NCBI GenBank assembly: GCA_023525975.1
Contig: CM042038.1
Coordinates: 12,409,272-12,473,271, forward strand
Length of the DNA stretch: 64,000 nt
Reading direction: 5' to 3'
DNA from: Smallanthus sonchifolius
Lineage: Eukaryota; Streptophyta; Magnoliopsida; Asterales; Asteraceae
The position numbers and the translations under genes were made by a program. Under the pieces are notes generated by a model. It saw only the letters and a program-made list of their open reading frames with translations, was not told the origin of the DNA and made no database searches. The stretch's first letter is position 1; the number at the start of each line of letters is the position of its first letter. Positions 12,015 through 21,788 of this stretch are shown one piece after another.

Positions 12015-12600
12015 CTTGAAGTTGTTGCGCCTTTTCCTTTGTTGTCGGGGTTATTGTTGAATATTTGAACAATTTTTATGTTTGTGTGTCGGACAACTTT
12101 ATGTTTGAATATTTGGTTTGTGTGTCGAACAGGTTTTTGTATCGAACAATATGTTTCGGATTTCAATTTTTGAATGGTTTGAATTATCTTATATGCAGGT
12201 TTTGGTAATTAGAAATTAAATATTTCTGGAAAATTTTGAAAATTAAAAAAAAAAAAAAAACAGAAAAACTTATCCCGACGACATGTCGTCGGCATAGGTC
12301 TTTTTCAAATTTAGTTAAAAAAATTGGAAATAGCTTATACCGACGACATGTCATCGGGATAGGTTGGGTCTGTCTCGACGACTTGTCGTCCGAATAAGTC
12401 CAGAACCTATACCGACGACGTTGGTATAGAATTTTTTTTTAAATTTTTTAATTGAACCCTATATCGACGACATGTCATCGGCATAGGTCGACCTATGCCG
12501 ACGACATCTTTGACATATTGGGACGAGGCAATACCGACGACATGTCGTCGCTATAGGGTCAAAAAAATCGTCGGAATAGGGTGATACTGTTGTAGTGGGT

Positions 12601-13390
12601 AATTACAAAAAATGTCCAACTTTCGGTATACGTCCTTAAGTAATGTAATTATTTTAGTTAAAAGACGTATACTGAAATTTGATGAATAGTTAAATGATGT
12701 AAGTATTTGTAATTTGTTTTAACTAATAATTATTTACTTTCAACAATGATATTGCACTTTAGTTTGACACGCATTTATGTATTTCTAATCAATGGCAAAT
12801 TATCAGGCCTACATATTAGGGATAAAAAAAGTATAATTAATCCTTAATATGTGAAACTTAGCACTCGAGTTGCATGATGCTATAAATCATTAAAGTTAAT
12901 CCCTTTCAAGTATGGATATGCATAATTAAAAAGAGCATTTCCATCAAAAAATTTGAACAAACCTTTCCAAGATTCGCACCGGCCCATTATACACCTTTTT
13001 CTAAAACTTGTACACTCTAGCTTGTCTCGGAAATTAACAACTTTCTTGACAATACATTATTTTTTACTCGACCAGTTTTTTATTATTAGTACTTTCATTC
13101 ATGTTTAACGAATTTGATGACGTTTTAATACTTGGTTTGACTTTTTTTATATTTGAAGTATCTTTTCGAAGGAACATTTCTACACATGCATTGATAGAAA
13201 AACTTGTAACACATGTAATGAAGTCTGTGGTAAATAATATATAATTAGTGGGTTACATCCGTGCTTCATGAGGGGAGGTAAACCAATTTTTGATAAAATT
13301 TAAACATAAACGTAGACACAACGGTAAAAATAATGTTAATAAAAAACAAACCTAAAATATAAATAAAAGAAATTAAAAAAGATTATATAT
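12601..13390. other. AT-rich intergenic sequence
   Basis: No gene or repeat boundary was recognised. Confidence 0.5.
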
Positions 13391-13399
13391 GACGTCAGC

Positions 13400-13510
13400 G
13401 AGCCAGAACCGGGGGGGGGGTGTCTGAAAATCAAACCTTTGTGACGTGGTTGGGGCGTAGAGCGCGTACCACTGGACTAGCGCACATCCTTGTTTCTGAA
13501 GCCGTTCCAA
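13400..13510 (-). mobile_element. tRNA-like SINE remnant
   Basis: On the minus strand, TAGTCCAGTGGTACGCG resembles an A box and, about 35 bases later, GGTTTGATTTTC resembles a B box. A run of C follows (the G run at about 13411-13420 on the plus strand). The layout is that of a tRNA-derived polymerase III promoter. It does not fold as a complete tRNA, and no target duplication was found. Confidence 0.42.
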
Positions 13511-13514
13511 ACAA

Positions 13515-14280
13515 ATATATAGTAAAACAACGTTAAAATTTAAAAAAAAAAACTAATCAGGACCTACCAAGTGACAGGCCCTGGTCAGCCCTCGGGTCGG
13601 GTCAATGTTGATTACAATTACAATCATAAAAGTTTTTTGTTATATCGTATAATAAGTTAATCATGTAATATAATAATATAGAATAAAACTAGAAAGTTAA
13701 AATTCATATATGATTATTAAATTAAAAAAATATTCAATAAATAAAATGACCAAAAGTTACTTGGATTAAACTAATGTACAATAATTAAAATAGCTAAAGT
13801 TGAAATAATGTACTTGATCTTGTGTAGTTTCAAAGTTTAAGAAAAAAAATGTTATTTTAAAGTAAGTTGGTCATATATTATTAAACTTCAATTATTCCAT
13901 CTAGTGAAAACCAAAGTGTTAAATGTTTTACAATCCGACTAATTAGATGATGGTTTTCCTAAACAATTTGTAATTAAGTTATTCAAGTGAGATATAATTA
14001 TGAAATAAAGAAATAGTAACTTAATATATTACATTATAAATTTTATAGAAATATTAAAGTTTAACCGTACATAATAATAGGTGTAAACTGAAATACATTT
14101 TATATGAAATAAAGAAATAGGAAAATTCCGTTTTCTGATTCCTTGTAATAATATCCAACAAAAGTCAAAACATCTCAAAAATAAAAATAAAAGTACTTGC
14201 TTTTCCCTTTTTTCTTATCATCATTTTCATGATATATCATTCTCGAACAAGGAATAAATAGGTCTAAAATATCGCCAATA
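13515..14280. other. AT-rich intergenic and upstream region
   Basis: This holds no supported gene. Its right end leads into a CT- and CA-rich stretch (about 14390-14560) that looks like the 5' leader of the LAX2-like gene. Confidence 0.45.
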
Positions 14281-14379
14281 GTATTTTGTGGAAATAGAAA
14301 AAGAAAATGTATTTGTGTGGGCAGGACCAAAAAGGGTTGAAGTTAAACTATGTTTTCTTATGTTTATTAGAAAGTGTCC

Positions 14380-14755
14380 ATCTTCATCTCTAGTTTTCAG
14401 TTCTACACACAATTTGATTACAAAACTCTCTTGTTTCCTTTCTCTCCACACAAAACAATCAATAAAATCATCTTCTTCACAATCTTCCAAACCAAGAAAA
14501 CAAAAGGAAGTAATTAAGCTACTGAGATTTTGCTCAGATTCTTATTCTAAATACACCAACCAACCAACCAAGATCATCCAAATCTTATAAATTTCTTCTT
14601 TAATTTTCTTTTCCTGGAATCATCATCTTATCTAAACGGTCAACGTTTTCGTGCTGTCGAATTCATATGGGTTTCCTTGATACCCTGATCAAGCTACAAG
14701 TCAATGGTATGCATGTATTCAAAGGGGATGGGTTTGTAAGTATTTCAATATGATC
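14380..14755 (+). promoter_or_regulatory. Probable 5' leader of the LAX2-like gene
   Basis: A CT/CA-rich stretch with CACACAAAACAATCAAT and CCAACCAACCAACC precedes the gene and has the base composition of a plant 5' untranslated region. A short upstream reading frame begins at the ATG near 14667. No TATA box could be fixed. Confidence 0.35.
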
Positions 14756-14807
14756 ATGTTTCCTGCTCATCTGCATAATCTAAGCGAAAAGAACAGTTTT
14801 GGCGGGT

Positions 14808-15791
14808 ATGGTGAGGGCTGCGGTTTTAGGCGGAGGGTCAGATCTAATGGCTGAGGATGGATCTAGAAGCGAGATTAGTATTAGCAAAGATGATATTAAT
14901 CAAGAGATTAACAAAGATGTCGACGATGGAGGGTGGCTTAGATTGAGTCTAGGTAGCGGTCATGAGCCGTCTAATATACCCCAAATATCATTGGGTTCGA
15001 GAACAGTGGAACTTGATCTGTTACCTATCGGTAGTCGTGGTAGAAATAGTAGTGGCGGCGACGAGACTTGGTCGTTAACTTTAACATCGCCTCCGCCACC
15101 ACAACAGCAACAACTCAGTTTTCAAGTTAAAGATTTTAGGGGTCCTATCGCGATAACAGCGCCGCCACCACCACCTGGTTTTTATTTGCAACCAGGGCGA
15201 GGGGTGGCGGCTGCTATTGATTCAGTGCCGGCCGTGACCTTTACTGATAATCAACAATACGACAATAGTTATTTGGCGTTTCGGCCTTACCCACTAACTA
15301 GTCCTTCTTCGTCATCATCGTTTTCAGCTTCTTTACACCAACTGCCTGCCGCTTCAGGCCCGCCACCACTCCGCATAGGTTTCAGAGTGGTGGATCCACC
15401 ACCAAGACTTCATTCTGGTGTTTGGTTTAGTCTTCAAGCATCTCAAACTCAGTAAGTCACCAAAACCCTATTATTTTCATTTCAGTTATATTTTTTTTGT
15501 TTATATATATATTAACTTCTTTTTTTCTGTTATATATTGTAGGACAAAAGAACCGTATTTGCCTCAAGTACCAAAGAGCTACCTTAGAATCAAGTAAGTG
15601 ACATGCACTTGATTAACAAAACAAGTTTTAAACACATATCTAATCCCTTATAACCATCTTCTAGATTGTTATTTTTATTAATGTTTATCAGATTTGATAA
15701 AATGGTTTTATCACACAGGGATGGAAGGACGACTGTTGGATTATTAATCAAGTATTTGGTTTATAAACTTAATCTGGATGGCGAATTTGAG
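14808..15791 (+). CDS. LAX PANICLE 2-like protein, 3' end not found
   Basis: Three exons join in frame: 14808-15451, 15543-15593 and 15719-15791, with GT-AG introns. The product starts Met-Val-Arg. It has an acidic region, a GGWLRLSLGSG block, proline-, glutamine- and serine-rich linkers, then GVWFSLQASQ and a RAWUL-like (ubiquitin-like) segment made of YLPQVPKSYLRIK and GRTTVGLLIKYLVYKLNLDG. This arrangement matches LAX PANICLE 2/BARREN STALK2-type nuclear proteins, which act in axillary meristem formation. The family normally continues after this point with one more short exon finishing the ubiquitin-like fold. A good GTAATT donor follows at 15792, but I could not find that exon in the next several kb. 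An ATG at 14756 opens a different frame (MFPAHLHNL...), which looks like the family's usual start and would need a frameshift near 14830 to join. The gene may be truncated, or my exon search incomplete. Assignment is by recalled motifs only. Confidence 0.6.
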
Positions 15792-17240
15792 GTAATTAAT
15801 AACCCCGCCATATATTATCTTAATTATCTGAATATCACATCTATATAACAGCATGCTAATTAACTGGTAAAGATTACTTTCTTAATTAGTATAGGAAGTC
15901 TTTATATTTTTATACACAACTTCCCTTAAATTAGTTACATACTGTCTACTTTTTTTTAACGCTAAGCATATATAAACGTTACAGATTACTCACTGTTAAA
16001 AAAATAGATAGCCCGGAATATATATTAAAGAAGAAATCATCCAATCCTGTAAGAACATGGTTGGTGAAAGAAACATGAGAACCGATTAGACTGGACTGAA
16101 AGTATTTCTAGTTTCGAATTCATGTCATCTAACATCTGAATTAGGTATCTAGTGCATTTCTAGGTAGCCTTCATATAATATAGTACGGTAATATTAATCA
16201 TAATCATATATGTTTGATTTAGGATATCGAATTAAATACATAAATATAAAAGAGGGTTGTGGTTAATTTAGCTAACAGTGTATTCGATGGCAAGTAATAT
16301 ATGATCCTTTGGCAAACTCTGAAGGGAAGATCGTATCATATATATATCGTGTAAGGCTTAAGTTAATTAATATTGAAATGTTGAAAACTACGTGCCACCA
16401 TCAATCAACAATTTGCTTGCCAAAGTAAACATAGTTTGCTTGCTTGGTGTGTTACGTATATATAAATATATATATAGTATAACTATTTCTATATCCTATA
16501 TGTTATTCTTCATCTTCTGTGTATTGATCAAAATGAAGTCATTAATTAACTAGTTTTTATCAGTTTACTGTAAAAATTTCCTACATATATGTTGAATATT
16601 AAATGATGAAACCATGTAACACACACATATTTTGAAGCTTCCAAATATATATGGTGTAGAAAAAATTATGGAGGCCAAGTCTTTGAAATTCTCGTATACA
16701 ATGATTTTTCAATTTGATTTGCATAATTTAGGGGTATTTTGGTGTTTGATTAAAACTTAAAAAGTATCCTTAAAACTTTATATCTTCTTTTTTTTATGAT
16801 GACTAACTCACTCACCCTCAAAATCTTAAATCTACACTAATTAACTTACACCGTGCGATTAGAACCCTAAGTTAGTTTAGAAAAAATACATTTACCACAC
16901 ACCTGGATACTGTTAAGATACATCATACATGCCCTATATTCTGAAACTTCAAATTATATCCAAATTATATTAGCTATTAAATTCTTTTGTCCCTCCACAT
17001 CTCTCGCAATGTCACTTTTGTCACGGACAAGTGACACGTCCGTCCTTAAACACTATATTCGCAATGGGGACGAATGTGGCCTTGCATTGTTGGGTTTCAT
17101 CGTCCTTAACAAATATTTAAATTTTAGGTTTGTCCTCGTGGATGGTCGGTCAAGGGTTGAGAAAAGATCCCACCCAAATAAACTTTATGTGGAATATTAA
17201 TGCAAAAGCATGACCCGTCTAAAAATATATATATAAATAA
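15792..17240. other. AT-rich sequence after the LAX2-like exons
   Basis: I looked here for the missing last exon of the LAX2-like gene and found no matching block. A 63-codon frame at 17009-17200 has no recognisable family. Nothing else is supported. Confidence 0.45.
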
Positions 17241-17422
17241 CATAGATTCAGTGGCGGAGCTTGAAAATCTAAGAAGCGGTGGCCGAAAAAAATAAGCAGG
17301 GGCCGGCTCTATACGTAAAAAAAATTTCGGACGAAAACGGAAAAATTAACACTACTAACGGAAAAAACGGCAGGGGCCGGGGCCCTCCATGGCCCCTTCA
17401 TAGCTTCGCCCTTGCATAGATT
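17241..17422. mobile_element. hAT-type MITE, 166 bp
   Basis: The element runs 17249-17414. It begins CAGTGGCGGAGCTTG, and the reverse complement of its end begins CAAGGGCGAAGCTATG. A perfect 8-bp duplication, CATAGATT, flanks it at 17241-17248 and 17415-17422. It is non-coding and rich in GGGGCC blocks. The TIR and duplication length place it with hAT (Tip100-like) MITEs. Confidence 0.85.
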
Positions 17423-18303
17423 GCAGTGGTTTGTAAGAGATATTTAAAAATCGATCTCTTTCTGTCTATCTATATCTCCACACAAACACGTAAATATTTT
17501 GTATCTTTATGTGGATAATTAATTATTTATAATTTCGTAGTGTCAAAGAAAAGTTAATTATAACTTCTTTCGGAGAAGTTTTAAAACTAAAAATATATAT
17601 CTGCTCAGTGTGTACGTGGTTTATTAGTTGGTTTTATAAATTCAAGTATACATATAAAATATGTGTAGTTAGGATATGTGACAACGAACATTCTGTCTGG
17701 CATCTTTAACAGGATTAATTAGTGTATTTAAGTAATTAAAATATTTCTAGTTTTTAAAATAAATTAATATTTAAGATTGGAGGTCAACCTGGCGTAGTAG
17801 ACATATATAAGCGATTCTCCTGTATGATTGAGACAAATGGATGAGATCATTCATGAAAGTTTTTAATTAATTAGTTAATTTGATTTAAGTCTTGTAGTTT
17901 CTAAGTCTCTCTTAATTACTTGTTTTGGAAGAAAATATATATATATACACACACAATAGTTCAATTCAGAACACAAAATATTACAAGAACACACAGAATA
18001 AAATAAATCATTTACTTTTTCAATATTAAAAAGTTTTAAAATATAAAAAATGATATAAATGTAATATTTACTCGTTTTTAGTTAAATTCAAATAACAAAA
18101 TATTAATTTGAGGAAACATCCCATGATGTCGGCGAAAACAATTCCAACCATGTGCCATCGAAAGCAAACAAGTCCAACCAATATTTTCGTCCTTTCCAAG
18201 TTAAGTGAAAATATTATTGAAATTTGAATTTGAAATGAAATTATGTTTGGTATGCTTCCTATATATAGCTAAAGGGATCATATATATATATATATATATG
18301 TTA
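17423..18303. other. AT-rich intergenic sequence
   Basis: Nothing beyond short (AT)n and (CA)n runs near 17935-17955 was recognised. Confidence 0.5.
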
Positions 18304-18736
18304 CTAGTTTAGATCTTGTGTATAAATACGGGTGAAAAATATCAATAAATAAAATTTTTAAATCTTTATGTGTATATTTTACACGTGTAAAAATATATCA
18401 TATATTAATGATAGAAAACAAAACTCAAAATATGCAAAAACTAATATATAATTGAGTTTCAAAAATAAATTAAATACTATTTAATGTAATTTATTTTTTA
18501 TTTATTATTTGATTGAAAATAAAAGTTAAATAATTAGATTTTTAAAGTTTCATAAAGATAATTTAAAATAAATGTGTTTTTTAGTATAATTAATATTTTA
18601 TTTAAATATATATTGATGTTAAAAATAGGAGGTGCATTTAATAAAAGAGAGAGAGGCGAAAAAAAAATGATAAATATAAATGTGGAGATGACACGTGACA
18701 TATAAAAATCTTTATTTATTATATAGTAGATATAGA
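18304..18736 (-). mobile_element. Short non-autonomous Helitron, family 1
   Basis: Read on the minus strand it starts TCTATATCTACTATATAATA, has the early block CACGTGTCATCTCC, and ends ATCTAAACTAG. It is preceded by A and followed by T, the host bases expected for Helitron insertion. It has no TIR and no target duplication. Relatives with the same start and end lie at 48514-48943, 56016-56426 and 59193-59603. Confidence 0.65.
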
Positions 18737-19161
18737 TGTATGTCTGTGTGAATACAATGAGTGCATTGGAAGACAGAAAGTAACATGATAAAAAAACATA
18801 CACGCAAGTAATATGATAAAAAAAATAGACACGCATCGCCTATAACAGTAATATACTTTTTTTTAAAGCAAATTTCTTAATTACCGTAGAAGCGAGATTT
18901 GAACATATAACTTTTGTTTTCTAGAGGATTTTTCTTTACCACTGAATATTATATATTGACAATATTATATATATTTACAGTTCAATTGTGTGTGGATTTT
19001 TATTGACAATTCAAGCTCTTTATCTTTTTAGACAGTGGGAATCTTTGCTTTCATTCCACACATCCCAGATTCTATTGTGTGTGGATTTTATAAAGTATGT
19101 TTGTTGAATATATCGAGCTTGAGTCGGTTAATGAGTCTAAACAAACTTTTTATTTACTATA
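18737..19161. other. AT-rich intergenic sequence
   Basis: No gene recognised. Confidence 0.45.
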
Positions 19162-19690
19162 CTAGTTTTAAACCCTGTGGAACACACGATGTGAAACGTT
19201 AAAATTATATTGATAAATATCTTAACATATTTTTTTATACAAATTTTATATCAAATTTAATTAAAACACTACTAATTAAATATTAGCAAACTTTATTCTA
19301 ACACATATTTATTTAAAATACAAAAGTAGTATTTTCAAATTTTATATGTAAATTAAAATTTTGGTTTTTTATTGATAAAATTTTAAAAACTCGCTTTTAG
19401 ATATTAAACTTTAAAAACTCGTTTTTTTTTTTTAAATATCCTATCTTTTTATTCTTATTTTTTTAAATATTCACTTTTAATGATAAATTTTAAAAAATGT
19501 GTGTCAATGATTATAATGATGAAATTGATTTGGTAAAATGTTTATTTATGTAATCTTTTTAAAAAAATGAATTAAATATGAAAATACTAGATGGAACAAG
19601 TAAATGTGGTTTTGGAGGGAAAATGGATATGAAGATAAATATGGGGTTGACAAGTGACACAAAACTTAGTTTTTTTTATTCTAATAGGGA
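19162..19690 (-). mobile_element. Short non-autonomous Helitron, family 2
   Basis: On the minus strand it starts TCCCTATTAGAATAAA and ends TTTAAAACTAG, between host A and T. It is the inverted partner of 19882-20389, with the same internal order. Its 3' hairpin is degraded compared with the partner. Confidence 0.68.
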
Positions 19691-19881
19691 TTTTTAGTTT
19701 TTTTTTGAACGGGTAGGGATTTTTAGTTAATATATTAAATATATAATTATCATTTATAATAATGTGATAAAAATTATTAAGTAATACATATTGTTTTATA
19801 TAAAATTTATAATAATATAAGTATATATATAACTAATCATAGAAATATATAAATAAAATAAATAATCTATATATGTACATA

Positions 19882-20389
19882 TCCCTATTATAATAAAAAA
19901 ATAAATTTTGTGTCATTTGTCAACATCATATTCATCCTCATATTCATTTTCCCTCTAAAATCACATTTACATCCTGCATCCAATATTTCCATATTTAGTT
20001 CATTTTTTTTAAAAGATTACATAAATAAACATTTAACAAATCAATTTAATCATTATAACCATTAACTCATATTTTTTTTTAAAATTTATCAAAAAATGAA
20101 TATTAAAAAAAAATATAGGATATTTAAAAAAATGAGTTTAAAGTTTATATTTAAAAGCGAGTTTTTGAAAATTTTTCAATAAAAAACCAAAATTTTAATT
20201 TTAGATATAAAATTTGAAAATACTACTTTTGTATTTTAAATAAATATGTGTTAGAATAAAGTTTGCTAATATTTAATTATTAGTTTTTTAATTAAGTTTG
20301 ATATCAAATTTGTATAAAAAATGTGTTAAAATATTTATTAATATAATATTAACATTTGACCCCATGTGTTACATGGGGTTTAAAACTAG
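19882..20389 (+). mobile_element. Short non-autonomous Helitron, family 2, with 3' hairpin
   Basis: It starts TCCCTATTATAATAAA after a host A and ends TTTAAAACTAG before a host T. A near-perfect hairpin, CCCCATGTGTTACATGGGG (20370-20378 and neighbours), lies about 10 bases before the CTAG end, the standard Helitron 3' structure. It has no coding capacity. Confidence 0.75.
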
Positions 20390-20394
20390 TACTA

Positions 20395-20740
20395 CCTAAT
20401 AAACAACTAAATTAGGGACACGTGTCACTTTCTGGTGCATTTTCATCATGTTTTTCTCGCATCTCTCCATCCTATGAAATAATGTTAAAAGAATATATTT
20501 CTTTTAATTTAATATAAATATAAATATGGATACTTATTATTTAATTATGAATGTTTATTATATCATTAATCAAATGAATTTAATATTAATTATAACATTT
20601 TAAAATTGAATAAATAAATTAATACCCAGTTGAAAATAAATGTTTTAAAAGGTACCTTAACAAAATTTATAGCTTTCACGTTATATTTTATTCAACTTGT
20701 GTAATATACGAATTTATTTAACCCATGTAATACACGAGTT
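20395..20740 (+). mobile_element. Degraded Helitron-like sequence
   Basis: CTAATAAACAACTAAATT and the block GGGACACGTGTCAC resemble the first part of family 1 Helitrons, and TGTAATACACGAG near 20730 resembles their 3' hairpin arm. Ends are eroded. Confidence 0.4.
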
Positions 20741-21785
20741 TTTATAGATATAATTTTTTTGTTACTAACTATATTAAATTACATTTATTCAAACCGTGTA
20801 ATACACGAAATCCAACTTATTAAATAATAAATTAGTCAAGCTAGAGTTTTAGCTAGAAATAGAGCTCTAAACGAGTCCAGCTCGAGCTCACTAAACAAGC
20901 AAAATTCAAGATTAAAGGAGCTTAGCCTCGGATCTACTTGTTTATACACCTACAAATTTATTAAAAAAAAGATTAATTAGCTAGCTAGGGTTCACACCAT
21001 GTAGATATCTATCTATGGAAATGGAAGATTGATTGATGGTGGGTGGTGGGCCATGTAAATCACACCCCCACCCCACCTTCAATTCATGATTTAAGATGCA
21101 TGTAGAAAAATAGGTAGGTTTTGGTGCATGCTGGTTTCGTCATGCTTTCGCATCCTTAGATTCAGCACCAATATATATAGATCGAGATCGATTATGTCTG
21201 TTAGGACACCTCGCTAGTTCTATCTTTTTACAGGGATTGTGGTTCAAAGCAATTCCATCATAACGTTTTATTAAGTGCTGCACTTTCGTTAGTTAATTTA
21301 TACTAATGATGTACTTTTATATTAAATTAAATTTTCTGAATGAAGAATACAACGGATACATATTATAACAATCTTTAAAATAAAACTATAATAAACTACT
21401 TATTCTTTTAATAATATATATTATTTTCATCTCTAATAAGTTTATAAAAAAAACTAAAAATGACTAATTGGGTTTTAATAATCTAACTATGACACATTGA
21501 CCAATAATAATCCATACTGGTAATTTGACAAATGAAACTCTTACTACGTTGCATAATCACCATAGATAATTTAAACTCAATTTCGTTTGTACGTATAATA
21601 CCTATGTCATTTGTAATCATCATTGTGAGCGAACCGAATGAAAATCAAGTTTAGATCTTTGATGATTATACCACTAAAATTGTCCTTGGTCATAAAAGTG
21701 AAATTTATGACTATTATTGGTTAAATTGTCAATATGAATTAAAGTTAAATTGCTATAAAAGTGAAATTTATGACTATTAACAGGT
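20741..21785. other. AT-rich intergenic sequence
   Basis: A short AGCTCGAGCTC-rich patch near 20860-20900 may be a hAT MITE fragment. Nothing else recognised. Confidence 0.45.
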
Positions 21786-21788
21786 ATT

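Larger units (their letters stand above)
4771..12597 (+). mobile_element. Full-length CACTA (En/Spm) element, inactivated
   Basis: The element starts CACTACAAGGAAATG and ends TGTTGTAGTG. The 3-bp duplication GGT flanks it at 4768-4770 and 12598-12600. Both subterminal zones (about 4800-5210 and 12265-12560) carry repeated palindromes with the core GACGACATGTCGTCG, extended by TATA-type arms; these are presumed transposase binding sites. Inside are two genes in the usual CACTA order: a TNP2-like transposase (6435-10182) and a Ptta/En/Spm second gene (10271-12014). Both carry stops or frameshifts, so this copy cannot act alone. A shorter relative lies at 21789-24614 in the opposite orientation. 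Confidence 0.92.

Noticed and set aside
13400..13510. Minus-strand tRNA gene
   Set aside because: A- and B-box-like motifs are present, but the stems do not pair and the spacing is off for a mature tRNA.
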